From positions 1 through 25,694 of IMG/VR virus record IMGVR_UViG_3300045912_000927: 25,694 nt of DNA. The stretch is one strand, 5' to 3'. The DNA is from a virus. The notes under the pieces were generated by a model, which saw only the letters and a list, made by a program, of their open reading frames with translations, was not told the DNA's origin and did not search any database. Positions 15,587 through 21,893 of this stretch are shown piece after piece; position 1 is the first letter of the stretch, and every line of letters starts with the position of its first letter. The translations under genes were made by a program, and so were the position numbers.

Positions 15587-15893
15587 GCGCAGGCCTCCGC
15601 GATGCGAGCCCCTCGTGCCAGCCGTGGCGCAGTGCGCTGAGCAGCGTCACGGCGAGCGGGGGAGGCACGCCGAGGCTCTCGGTGATGCGCAGCGCGGCCG
15701 GCAGATCGAGCTCCGGCCCGGCGAAGCCCGAGCCGATGCAGAGCATCGCCGCTTGCCAGCATGCGGCCCCTTCGATCGTGGTCGGTGCGTTGGCCGCGTA
15801 GGGACACACCGGGCCGCACTCGCGCTCGGTCGCCGCGCAGCCGCGGCAGTACTCCGGCCCGCCGCCGCCATGCCAGGCGGCGCGGGCCTTCAG
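15579..15893 (-). CDS. Tail assembly chaperone T region, made as GT fusion by -1 frameshift
   Basis: This reading frame overlaps the end of the G gene in the -1 frame and has no ATG, GTG or TTG start of its own near its beginning. It encodes about 105 residues: WHGGGGPEYCRGC, then ERECGPVCPYAANAPTTIEG and ITESLGVPPPLAVTLLSALR. By analogy with lambda G/GT it should be produced as the C-terminal extension of G through slippage at GGGAAAC (15896-15902), giving a 229-residue fusion. In lambda the T part recruits the tail tube subunit to the tape measure. An unusual trait is a CX2C-X6-CX3C cluster that could bind zinc. A CTG at 15893 in a CTGA overlap is a possible independent start, but frameshifting explains the arrangement better. 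Confidence 0.82.
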   Translation of the reverse strand: MKARAAWHGGGGPEYCRGCAATERECGPVCPYAANAPTTIEGAACWQAAMLCIGSGFAGPELDLPAALRITESLGVPPPLAVTLLSALRHGWHEGLASRRPAHD

Positions 15894-15902
15894 CCGTTTC
15901 CC
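15856..15902 (-). promoter_or_regulatory. Programmed -1 frameshift signal: GGGAAAC heptamer plus downstream hairpin
   Basis: Read on the minus strand, the zero frame ends GAG GGA AAC GGC TGA, so GGGAAAC (15902-15896) fits the X XXY YYZ rule in the correct phase. Seven bases later a stem begins: 15888-15876 pairs with 15869-15856 over 13 GC-rich pairs with one bulged base and a six-base loop (TGGCAT). Heptamer, 5-9 nt spacer and stable stem are the textbook elements. The position between tail tube and tape measure is where tailed phages conserve this event. Confidence 0.88.
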
Positions 15903-16267
15903 TCCGCCTCCGCGGGGTCCGGCCGGCCGATCACCGCGTCCCAGATCGCGACCGCCATATCGTCGCGCTCCATCAGCGCATCGAGCGCCGCCGGCGAGAA
16001 CGCGAGCGGCGCACCGTCGCGGTCGCCCACACCCTCCCAGGCGGTGACGATGCGGCGCGCGATCAGCCGCACCAGCAGCATGAAATAGAGGCCGTTGAAG
16101 ACGCCGCGCTCCTTCTGCGCGGCCTCGCCGAGCAGCGCCTTCGCCTCGGCGAGTGCGGCACCCTCCGCCGCCGCGCGCGTGATCCGATCCAGCGGCTGCG
16201 CCAGCAGCCGCACGCCCTGCGGCAGGTCGAGCCAGCGAGGTTCGCGGGGGATGTCGAGAGTGAGCAT
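15890..16267 (-). CDS. Tail assembly chaperone G (lambda gpG-like)
   Basis: The 125-residue zero-frame product starts MLTLDIPREPRWLDLPQGVR with GGAGG seven bases upstream. It is mostly helical (AAEGAALAEAKALLGEAAQK, NGLYFMLLVRLIARRIVTAW) and ends in the acidic stretch DPAEAEGNG at the slippery site. In tailed phages G binds the tape measure protein and keeps it soluble before tube polymerisation; it is absent from the mature virion. Sequence similarity to known G proteins is weak by eye. The call rests on position between tube and tape measure, length, and the frameshift signal at its 3' end. The gene begins 71 bp from the divergent antitoxin gene. Confidence 0.85.
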   Translation of the reverse strand: MLTLDIPREPRWLDLPQGVRLLAQPLDRITRAAAEGAALAEAKALLGEAAQKERGVFNGLYFMLLVRLIARRIVTAWEGVGDRDGAPLAFSPAALDALMERDDMAVAIWDAVIGRPDPAEAEGNG

Positions 16268-16295
16268 GGGTACCTCCGGTCTTGAAACTGCGTGG

Positions 16296-16321
16296 CGGTA
16301 TGTCAAAGTCTGACATGACCG
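16296..16321 (+). promoter_or_regulatory. Inverted repeat, probable ParD operator
   Basis: The arms CGGT-ATGTCA and TGACAT-(G)-ACCG pair over 10 bp around a five-base AAGTC centre, with one unpaired base in the right arm. The repeat ends 17 bp before the antitoxin ATG and lies between the divergent G and parD-like genes. ParD antitoxins usually repress their own promoter through ribbon-helix-helix binding to such repeats. A TTGAAA at 16282-16287 could be a -35 element, but no convincing -10 is seen. Confidence 0.55.
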
Positions 16322-16338
16322 AGTCACAGGAGGTCGGG

Positions 16339-16611
16339 ATGCCGAACGTCAGCCTGACGCCCGAGCTCGAAGGCTTCGCCGAGCAGTGCGTAGCCTCGGG
16401 GCGCTACGGCAATGTCAGCGAGGTGATGCGCGCGGCCCTGCGCCTGCTGCAGGAGCAGGAGGCCAAGCGGGAGGCCTTCACACGGATGCTGGAAGCGGCG
16501 GAGCGTGAGGGCGACGAGCGCGGCTGGTTCGAGATCGACCAGGTCGCCGAGGAGATGGATGCGATCATCGCCGAGGCCGAGGTGAAGCGGAGCCGGGAGA
16601 CGGCACGCTGA
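16339..16611 (+). CDS. ParD-like ribbon-helix-helix antitoxin
   Basis: The 90-residue product begins MPNVSLTPELEGFAEQCVAS, then GRYGNVSEVMRAALRLLQEQ. This is the ribbon-helix-helix fold and signature of ParD (type II) antitoxins, where the N-terminal half binds operator DNA and the acidic C-terminal tail wraps the toxin. The tail here (EAFTRMLEAAEREGDERGWF, EEMDAIIAEAEVKR) fits. AGGAGG precedes ATG 16339 at normal spacing, so it is preferred over the upstream in-frame ATGs. The gene lies on the strand opposite to all prophage genes around it and is followed with a four-base overlap by its probable toxin. It is a moron-like insertion between tail genes. Confidence 0.92.
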   Translation: MPNVSLTPELEGFAEQCVASGRYGNVSEVMRAALRLLQEQEAKREAFTRMLEAAEREGDERGWFEIDQVAEEMDAIIAEAEVKRSRETAR

Positions 16612-16940
16612 GCTCGGCGCATGAGCGCCCGGCGATCCTCTCTCCACGGGCGCGGCGGGATCTTGCAGAGGCTGCCGCCTACATCGCCGGCGACAACCCC
16701 GCTGCCGCACGCCGTCTGCGGGAGGAGGTCGTGGCGGCTGCGGTCCGGATCGGCCAGTACCCGCTGATCGGCTCGGTGCGCCCTGTGCTTGCGCCCGAGA
16801 GTGTTCGGTTCCTGATCGTGACGGGCTTTCCCTACGTCATTGTCTATCGCAGCACGGTGACGCCGCCGCGGATCCTGCGCGTCCTGCATGGCGCGCGGGA
16901 TCTGCCGGATGCGCTGCGTGGCGTGTCTGGCGAACGCTGA
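16608..16940 (+). CDS. ParE-like toxin (RelE/ParE superfamily), probable CTG start
   Basis: The protein reads ILSPRARRDLAEAAAYIAGD, NPAAARRLREEVVAAAVRIG, SVRFLIVTGFPYVIVYR and PRILRVLHGARDLPDAL. This is the full ParE pattern: N-terminal helical hairpin, antiparallel sheet, terminal HGARD. ParE toxins generally inhibit DNA gyrase. No ATG, GTG or TTG lies in this frame from about 16551 to the GTG at 16731, and that late start would remove the helical hairpin. CTG 16608 overlaps the antitoxin stop as CTGA and has GGGAGA seven bases upstream, giving 110 residues, near the usual 95-105. The start is inferred from this context. Its 3' end is three bases from the converging tail tube stop. Confidence 0.87.
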   Translation: MSSAHERPAILSPRARRDLAEAAAYIAGDNPAAARRLREEVVAAAVRIGQYPLIGSVRPVLAPESVRFLIVTGFPYVIVYRSTVTPPRILRVLHGARDLPDALRGVSGER

Positions 16941-16943
16941 CGC

Positions 16944-17894
16944 TCACGCGTAGCTCTCGACGCCGTTCCTGAGCGTGACGGTCATCATCCGTCCTGCGGC
17001 GGCATTGAAGGCGGCGCGGAACTCGAAGGCGGCCTCGATGCCGGCGGGTCCCTGGATGGGTGTCTTGGCGAGCGCGAGATAGGTCTCGTGCAGCGTCACG
17101 GTCAGCCGGCGGGTCGGGCTGATGCGATACTCGAACGCGACCTCGAGTGCGGCGTTGTTCGCGGCATCATCGAGCAGCAGGCTGTTCTCGAACCGGCTGG
17201 TGATCTGGCCGGTGGCGCGGGCGAGGCCGGGATCGACGCCCTCGATCTTGAGGTCGTCGCGGATCGTGCGGACGATCTCCGCCCCGTTCGAGTAGGTGAG
17301 CCGTCCGCCGGTGATCTGCGCGAGGCTGCTGCCGTTGCGACGGATCGCGCCCTGCGCCTTGTTGAAGGCGACGTAGTCGCGCGTGGTCGGCGTGCCGGCC
17401 GAGGACGTGGCTGAGCGGGTCGAGCCCTGGCCGATCAGGCCGATTGTGGCGGTGGCGGCGCCGGAGGGAGAGAAGTCGATCTCGCAGGTGTCCGCGCGCA
17501 CGCCGGCGATCACGTCGAAGCTCGGCACGTCCGGATGGGCGAGCTCGATGCTGTTGGACGGCAGCGGCGAGGCGCCCGAGACGAACACGTGCTCGAAGTC
17601 GGGCTCCGAGCCGCTGCTCGCGGGCGGCCCGAGCAGCAGCGCGAGCCAGTCACCGATGAATTCGAGATCGACCGGCACCACGGCCTGGCCCTGCACGGTG
17701 ACGATATCGCGGAACGGCGGGGCCACGTCGCGGTTCGGCGCGAGGCCGATCACGTCGGCGTCGATGAAGGGCTGCTCGGCGCCGAGATCGCAGGACACGA
17801 ACGGCATCAGCCGCCAGTCGCCGCCCGGTGCGTCGCCGTATTCGGTCTCGACGGCCATGTGCAGCTTGCTGTTCGCGCCGATGGCACGCGGCAT
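16944..17894 (-). CDS. Phage tail tube protein (lambda gpV position)
   Basis: The 316-residue protein should polymerise into the hexameric rings of the tail tube. It starts MPRAIGANSKLHMAVETEYG with GGAGG five bases before the ATG. It is rich in beta strands with segments of the tube fold (FRDIVTVQGQAVVPVDLEFI, LALLLGPPASSGS, HVFVSGASPLPSNSIEL, IRDDLKIEGVDPGLARATGQ, YRISPTRRLTVTLHETYLAL). It ends MMTVTLRNGVESYA. It lies between the probable tail terminator and the G/GT pair, as in lambda U-V-G. The ParDE pair on the other strand now separates it from G. I cannot tell whether a C-terminal Ig-like domain is present. Confidence 0.85.
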   Translation of the reverse strand: MPRAIGANSKLHMAVETEYGDAPGGDWRLMPFVSCDLGAEQPFIDADVIGLAPNRDVAPPFRDIVTVQGQAVVPVDLEFIGDWLALLLGPPASSGSEPDFEHVFVSGASPLPSNSIELAHPDVPSFDVIAGVRADTCEIDFSPSGAATATIGLIGQGSTRSATSSAGTPTTRDYVAFNKAQGAIRRNGSSLAQITGGRLTYSNGAEIVRTIRDDLKIEGVDPGLARATGQITSRFENSLLLDDAANNAALEVAFEYRISPTRRLTVTLHETYLALAKTPIQGPAGIEAAFEFRAAFNAAAGRMMTVTLRNGVESYA

Positions 17895-17909
17895 GGGAAC
17901 CTCCGCTGG

Positions 17910-18362
17910 TCAGGAGAGCGGCGTCTCGCGGGTGGTGAACCAGAGCGAGACGGGCACGGACGCGGCGCGGACCGAGGCGGCGCCCTCGACGTCCAGGGTG
18001 TCGAAGGAGGGGCTGTCGGGCTGCGCCCACTCGACCGCGCCGCCGAGCGTGCGGTCCGCGACCACGACGTCGGCGATATCAACCAGCAGCGCGTCGAGCG
18101 ATGCAGCGCGCGCCTCTGGGGTCGCGCCCGGCACGGCGGTCACAACCTCGGCGACGTGCCGCACCTGCCAGCGCAGCGGCGAGAGGATCGCCGTCTCCTC
18201 GACGGTTTCGCCGTCCTGGATCATGACCAGACCGCCGGGCGCAAGCCGCTGCGGCACGATCTCGCTCCGCAGCACCTGCGGTGCGGGCGAGCGCGACGCG
18301 AGCGCGGTCGAGATCGCGGCGTGCAATGCGGCGATCGCCGCCTCGCGCGTGCTCACAGCCAT
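17910..18362 (-). CDS. Probable tail terminator/completion protein (lambda gpU position)
   Basis: The 150-residue product has an N-terminal helix (STREAAIAALHAAISTALAS) and alternating strands and helices: QDGETVEETAILSPLRWQ, RHVAEVVTAVPGATPEARAA, VDIADVVVADRTLGGAVEWA, ASVPVSLWFTTRETPLS. This alpha/beta order, length and ending resemble siphophage tail terminators that cap the tube. The position immediately before the tail tube agrees. ATG 18362 has GGAG eight bases upstream. Homologues are sometimes labelled 'acyl-CoA transferase' in databases, which the sequence does not support. Family membership is inferred mostly from context. Confidence 0.7.
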   Translation of the reverse strand: MAVSTREAAIAALHAAISTALASRSPAPQVLRSEIVPQRLAPGGLVMIQDGETVEETAILSPLRWQVRHVAEVVTAVPGATPEARAASLDALLVDIADVVVADRTLGGAVEWAQPDSPSFDTLDVEGAASVRAASVPVSLWFTTRETPLS

Positions 18363-18493
18363 CCGAGCAGCTCCGCGGCCCAGTGCCCGAGCACGTGGAT
18401 GACCGCAAGGGCGACGAAGGCGACGAGCCAGCTCAGCACGACGCCGAGCGTGAGCAGCGCCAGGCAGCGCCGCGGCGAGAACCTCTCTGTCAC
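18353..18493 (-). CDS. Small single-span membrane protein
   Basis: This 46-residue frame starts at GTG 18493 inside the upstream stop (GTGA overlap) and overlaps the next gene by ten bases. It reads TERFSPRRCLALLTLGVVLS, then a continuous hydrophobic run (WLVAFVALAVIHVLGH) and WAAELLGWL. A basic start followed by one long membrane span suggests N-in orientation. I do not recognise it. Translational coupling on both sides makes it likely to be a real gene. A holin-related or membrane-anchoring role is possible but unproven. Confidence 0.6.
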   Translation of the reverse strand: MTERFSPRRCLALLTLGVVLSWLVAFVALAVIHVLGHWAAELLGWL

Positions 18494-19191
18494 GGGGTGA
18501 TTGCCTCCCATTCTCGCGCGATCACTGCGGGCAGGCGCGCGAGCGCCCGATGGCCGGCACCGCGTACATCCAGCCGCTTGGCGAGCTGCACCTGCGGGAC
18601 GAGCAGGAACATCGGCACGAAGCCCTGGCGCAGCAGGTCCGCCTGCCAGCGCGGCGCACCGCGGCGATTGCCGGTCGCCACGGCCGCCAGACCGCCGGCG
18701 ATCAGCGGTGCCCGCCGCCGGCCAACGCGCTCCCCTTGGCGCACCGGCAGGCACCAGACGAAGCCACGGCCGGAGCGGAACGGCCGCAGGAACGCCTGCC
18801 GGCTCGCCACCATCTGCTGCGGTGTAACGCGCAGGCCGCGCCCCCGACGCCCTTGCGGCGCGTTGAAGCCGGTCGGGATCGCGAGGTACCGGCCGCCGCG
18901 GGCGCGGATCGTCGCGCCGCGCTCGAACGCGTCGATGATGCTCGGCACCTTGGTCCAGACGATGCCGGCCGCGCCAAGGCTCTCGCCGGATTGCGGGAAC
19001 ATCCGCGCGCGCCAGGCATTGGCGATGCCGCGGCCGCGCGCACCGAACGCCGAGACCACCTGCTGGCGCAGCTCGGTCTTCAGCCGCTCGGTCTCCGTCC
19101 GCACGCCGCGCGTCACCGCGCGCTCGCCCGTGCGTACCTCCTGCTCAAGGATCCTCGTCAGGCTGGCGCCGAGCGAAGCGACGAGACGCAC
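18490..19191 (-). CDS. DUF6441 family protein
   Basis: The 233-residue protein matches what I recall of DUF6441: RILEQEVRTGERAVTRGVRT, LGAAGIVWTKVPSIIDAFER, ATIRARGGRYLAIPTGFNAP and a C-terminal FVPMFLLVPQVQLAKRLDVR. These proteins occur in alphaproteobacterial prophages between head and tail genes. The position corresponds to lambda gpZ and similar head-tail or tail-completion factors that stabilise the connector, but the function of DUF6441 is not established. The start is GTG 19191, four bases after the upstream stop. The protein is strongly basic, with no membrane segment. Confidence 0.8.
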   Translation of the reverse strand: MRLVASLGASLTRILEQEVRTGERAVTRGVRTETERLKTELRQQVVSAFGARGRGIANAWRARMFPQSGESLGAAGIVWTKVPSIIDAFERGATIRARGGRYLAIPTGFNAPQGRRGRGLRVTPQQMVASRQAFLRPFRSGRGFVWCLPVRQGERVGRRRAPLIAGGLAAVATGNRRGAPRWQADLLRQGFVPMFLLVPQVQLAKRLDVRGAGHRALARLPAVIAREWEAITP

Positions 19192-19195
19192 GCGC

Positions 19196-19429
19196 TCAGC
19201 CGCGCCGCGCGCCCTGGGTCAGCTGGGCGAAGGTATCCGCGCCGAGCAGCACGATGAACGACATCACCACCGAGGCCAGCGCCATGATGATCAGCGCCTT
19301 CAAGAGCCAGTCCATGCGGGTGTCGATCAGGTGCCGGATCGCGCGCATCTCCTCCTTGGTCTCGCGATAGCGCTCGGCGCAGTCGCGCTCGTGCCGCTCC
19401 AGCCGTGCCAGCGCATCCATCTCAGTCAT
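19196..19429 (-). CDS. Small coiled-coil protein with C-terminal membrane span
   Basis: The 77 residues begin MTEMDALARLERHERDCAER, continue as a charged amphipathic helix (YRETKEEMRAIRHLIDTRMD), then a single span (WLLKALIIMALASVVMSFIV) and a short polar tail. This topology, a charged helix followed by one C-terminal span, resembles XhlA-type haemolysin/holin-accessory proteins, so a role in lysis is possible but not demonstrated. ATG 19429 overlaps the stop of the lipoprotein gene by four bases (ATGA), so the two are co-translated. The stop is four bases before the DUF6441 start. Confidence 0.7.
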   Translation of the reverse strand: MTEMDALARLERHERDCAERYRETKEEMRAIRHLIDTRMDWLLKALIIMALASVVMSFIVLLGADTFAQLTQGARRG

Positions 19430-19632
19430 CGGGCGCAGAGCTCGTGGATGAGCGCGGTCTGAGCGGCGACCTGGCGCAGCGTCTCGGCGGTGTCGCGCGG
19501 GCTCGGCAGGATCGGCTGGATCTCGGCGCAGAGATCGCGCGGGAACAGCGCGTCCCAGAGGTCGGACGAGCACCCGCCGGCCAGCAGCAGCACGACCGCG
19601 AGCATGCTGGTCCGACCAAGGAGACGGCTCAT
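19426..19632 (-). CDS. Small prophage lipoprotein
   Basis: The 68-residue product has a short basic start, a hydrophobic core (MLAVVLLLAGG) and a cysteine in the context LAGGCSSD, consistent with a signal peptidase II site, so the mature protein of about 47 residues should be membrane-anchored. The mature part has two more cysteines (DLCAEI, HELCAR) and one short helix. Size and paired cysteines recall outer-membrane spanins (Rz1), but it lacks their proline richness. ATG 19632 overlaps the upstream stop by four bases, which decides the start over an ATG nine codons upstream. It is followed, with overlap, by the coiled-coil membrane protein. Confidence 0.7.
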   Translation of the reverse strand: MSRLLGRTSMLAVVLLLAGGCSSDLWDALFPRDLCAEIQPILPSPRDTAETLRQVAAQTALIHELCAR

Positions 19633-19976
19633 GGCTCTCTCCGGCAGTAGACGCGCCACGCCACGCCGATCGCCGGGACCCCAGCGCGCGAGCGCGCTGG
19701 GAACCCGTCGCGCTCGGCGTGCGTGACGATCAGCACGTCAGGGCCAACGGTAACGCTGTCGCCCGCGGCGAGGTCGGGAACGTCCGCGACCGCGACGGTG
19801 AGCACGTCGGTGGCCTGGATCACGGCGACGTCGAAGGCGGACGCCACCCGATCGGGCGACGACCGCACCACGCGCACGGGTACTGGCTCCCCGGTTCCGC
19901 CCTGGCGCCACGCCGCATCCACCCCGACGTGCGGGTCGGCGAGGATGTCGCCGAGCGCCGCGGCGAAGACGTCCAC
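19629..19976 (-). CDS. Probable head-tail joining protein (lambda gpFII position)
   Basis: The 115-residue protein begins MDVFAAALGDILADPHVGVD, contains AAWRQGGTGEPVPVRVVRSS and ATDVLTVAVADVPDLAAGDS, and ends in a strand (AIGVAWRVYCRREP). This resembles gpFII-type connector proteins, small beta-barrels that bind the portal end of the filled head and receive the tail. The position one base after the major capsid gene agrees with lambda E-FI-FII. Near its end the gene carries an in-frame palindrome copy (19675-19706), read as GFPARSRAGVP. It falls between two strands, where homologues usually have a short turn. Family call is by order and pattern, so moderate. Confidence 0.72.
   Translation of the reverse strand: MDVFAAALGDILADPHVGVDAAWRQGGTGEPVPVRVVRSSPDRVASAFDVAVIQATDVLTVAVADVPDLAAGDSVTVGPDVLIVTHAERDGFPARSRAGVPAIGVAWRVYCRREP
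19675..19706 (-). repeat. Dispersed palindromic element, copy 3 (in head-tail joiner gene)
   Basis: The element is 32 bp, with outer GGG/CCC and ten consecutive inner pairs from CCCAGCGCGC around a two-base centre, broken only by two mismatches after the outer GGG. Read on the minus strand it matches copy 1 at 29 of 32 positions, including the central CTCGCGCG. It is read in frame as GFPARSRAGVP. Confidence 0.85.
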
Positions 19977-19977
19977 C

Positions 19978-21000
19978 TCAGTTCGAGGAGAAGATGCGCA
20001 CCGCCAGCCGCGGCCGCTTGTTGACCGGCAGGATCGAGGCCTCGGTCTTCACCTCGATCGCGGAGCCATCGGGGCGCGCGAGCTGCCGCGCATAGATTGG
20101 CAGCCCGACCGTGTTCACGGTCTCGATCAGATTCGCCGGAGCGCCATAGGTGACGAAGGTGTCGAGCGTGCCGAGCGGGAACGCGATCCCCTCGCCCACT
20201 GGCACCAGCTTCTCCGTGCCCCCCGTGGAGAGCGTCACCGTCGCGTTGTACTCCTCGAACACCACGCCCGAGAACGGGAAGCGCCGGCGGGTATCCTCCC
20301 GCAGCGGCTGCGCACCGGTGGACGCGTAGTACTTGTAGGCGTCCTCGACCTTGGCGTGGCCGATCAGCTTGTCGAAGAACTCGGGGCTGACCAGCGCGTG
20401 CACGCCGGTCATGGTCTCGCCCTTCAGCTCCTCCTCCACCAGCCGCAGCAGGGTCCGCACCTTGGCCTGCACGTTGGTCGTCGCGGTACCGAGCACGAAG
20501 TCCACCTCGAGCTGGGTCAGGCCGAACTCGGTGAAGTAGTTGTAGAGCGTCACCCCGGCGCCGTCCTTCACCACCCCCCGGAGCGCGTTGACCTCCATGT
20601 ACTCACGGGTCTGGGCGTGCTTCACGCGCATGCGGGTGAGCTTGCGCTCCATCACGGTGGCGAGCGGGTCGGCGGCGTCGGCCACACCGAAGCCGCGCAC
20701 GCCCTGGATGTCCTGGGGGGTGATGGCGTCGTCGTGCGGGATCCAGGGCACGGTGAAGGAGCGCATGGAGCGGAGGTCGCGGTTGGCGACCGTGGCCGGC
20801 CCGCCGAGCGGCACGGTGGGGAGCAGGTTCAGCACGCCCTCGGCCTGCTCGATGATCACCGAGCGCTGGGTGACGCCCTCGAAGCGGAACAGGCCCATCT
20901 GTCCGAGCCTCGTGTAGACGTTGGGCAGGATGTTGATGGCCTGGGTCATCTCGGCGAGCGAGTAGCCGCCGGCGTCGAACGGATTGATGATGGCGACCAT
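19978..21000 (-). CDS. Major capsid protein (lambda gpE family)
   Basis: The 340-residue product matches the lambda major capsid family (HK97 fold) in length (gpE has 341) and pattern: NPFDAGGYSLAEMTQAINIL, NVYTRLGQMGLFRFEGVTQR, RSFTVPWIPHDDAITPQDIQ, REYMEVNALRGVVKDGAG, ALVSPEFFDKLIGHAKVEDA and the C-terminal LPVNKRPRLAVRIFSSN. It assembles with the nested scaffold, is decorated by the D protein, and forms the icosahedral shell. ATG 21000 follows a GGAG at good spacing; the frame is open 13 codons further but that part (MAPSSSLPEGVRP) reads as leader. The decoration gene lies 74 bp upstream. Confidence 0.95.
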   Translation of the reverse strand: MVAIINPFDAGGYSLAEMTQAINILPNVYTRLGQMGLFRFEGVTQRSVIIEQAEGVLNLLPTVPLGGPATVANRDLRSMRSFTVPWIPHDDAITPQDIQGVRGFGVADAADPLATVMERKLTRMRVKHAQTREYMEVNALRGVVKDGAGVTLYNYFTEFGLTQLEVDFVLGTATTNVQAKVRTLLRLVEEELKGETMTGVHALVSPEFFDKLIGHAKVEDAYKYYASTGAQPLREDTRRRFPFSGVVFEEYNATVTLSTGGTEKLVPVGEGIAFPLGTLDTFVTYGAPANLIETVNTVGLPIYARQLARPDGSAIEVKTEASILPVNKRPRLAVRIFSSN

Positions 21001-21074
21001 CGGTCGGACTCCTTCGGGTAGAGACGAAGACGGCGCCACGAGGGCGCCGCGTCGAACGAGCGTGTGGGGCGGGA

Positions 21075-21464
21075 TCAGGCGGTGTCGCGCGGGACGATGC
21101 CGGCGGCGCTGAGTTCGGCGTGCTTGGCGGCGATCTCGGCGGGCTGATCGACCGAGGGGTCGAAGACGAGCGCATCCTTCGAGACGATCGCCGGCCCGCG
21201 GACGACCACCAGCCCGCGGCGATCGCCGGCGGTCGCATCGACCGCCTCGATCAGCACCGCGACCGCGGTCTCCGCCCCTTCATCGCCCGTGACCGTGGCC
21301 GCCGGCGAGAAGCGGAACACACCGGTGGCCGTGATCTTCCCGAGCACGGCACCGAGCGGATAGTTGGTGCCGCCCTTCAGCGTCACGACCTCGCGGCTGT
21401 AGTTGCCATTGAGCTCGTACTTCAGCAGGTCGCCGAGGGTCGGCGCCATCACCAGAACGGACAT
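21075..21464 (-). CDS. Head decoration protein (lambda gpD family)
   Basis: At 129 residues this is slightly longer than lambda gpD (110). The N-terminus (LLKYELNGNYSREVVTLKGG, then NYPLGAVLGKITATGVFRF) and the middle ETAVAVLIEAVDATAGDRRG with VVRGPAIVSKDALVF are clear family features. The trimeric protein binds the three-fold sites of the expanded capsid and stabilises it against DNA pressure. ATG 21464 has AGGAG upstream. The C-terminus adds a short helix (EIAAKHAELSAAGIVPRDTA) as in many bacterial prophage versions. It lies between protease/scaffold and capsid genes, as in lambda C-D-E. Confidence 0.93.
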   Translation of the reverse strand: MSVLVMAPTLGDLLKYELNGNYSREVVTLKGGTNYPLGAVLGKITATGVFRFSPAATVTGDEGAETAVAVLIEAVDATAGDRRGLVVVRGPAIVSKDALVFDPSVDQPAEIAAKHAELSAAGIVPRDTA

Positions 21465-21479
21465 GGGTCGGTCTCCTGG

Positions 21480-21893
21480 TCAGTGCTGCGCGGCCGCGGC
21501 GCGCGCGCGTGCGCGGCGGACGATCGGGCTTTCCGGGCTCCCATCGAACAGAGTTCGATGGAGACCCGCGTCGCTGCTGCCCGGCTTGGGTGCGGCGGCG
21601 ATCACGGCGCTCGCTTCGGCGCGCGCGGCGAGGGTGTCGAGGACCGAGCGGCGCAGCGCGTGGGCGGCGACGCCGCGGCGGATCGCGTCCGCCGCATCGA
21701 CCGTGACGCCGAGCCGCGCGGCCTGCGCCGCGACCTCGGCGATCTCCGCGGCGGCAGCGCGCGCGGCGTCGTCCGGTGGTGCCGGCGCAGGCTCCGGCGG
21801 CGTGACCTCGCGAGGCTGCGGCGGATCATTCTGCTGCGCCTCTTCGGGGATGTCCTCCCGGCGCGCATCGTCGGTCGGGGTCTGCTCAGTCAT
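21480..21893 (-). CDS. Nested scaffold protein (lambda Nu3-like internal start)
   Basis: Inside the protease gene and in the same frame, Met300 (ATG 21893) is preceded by AGGAG seven bases away, a strong ribosome binding site in the middle of a coding region. The 137-residue product (TEQTPTDDARREDIPEEAQQ, then helical EIAEVAAQAARLGVTVDAAD and HALRRSVLDTLAARAEASAV) has the acidic, disordered start and helical end typical of scaffolds. Lambda Nu3 arises exactly this way from gene C. The scaffold directs capsid protein assembly and is removed by the protease. A further in-frame ATG (residue 273) has no comparable ribosome binding site. Confidence 0.82.
   Translation of the reverse strand: MTEQTPTDDARREDIPEEAQQNDPPQPREVTPPEPAPAPPDDAARAAAAEIAEVAAQAARLGVTVDAADAIRRGVAAHALRRSVLDTLAARAEASAVIAAAPKPGSSDAGLHRTLFDGSPESPIVRRARARAAAAQH

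Noticed and set aside
15891-15893. CTG at 15893 as an independent start for the T frame
   Set aside because: The GGGAAAC heptamer, correct phase, spacer and hairpin explain the T frame as a -1 frameshift product; independent initiation is not needed, though not excluded.
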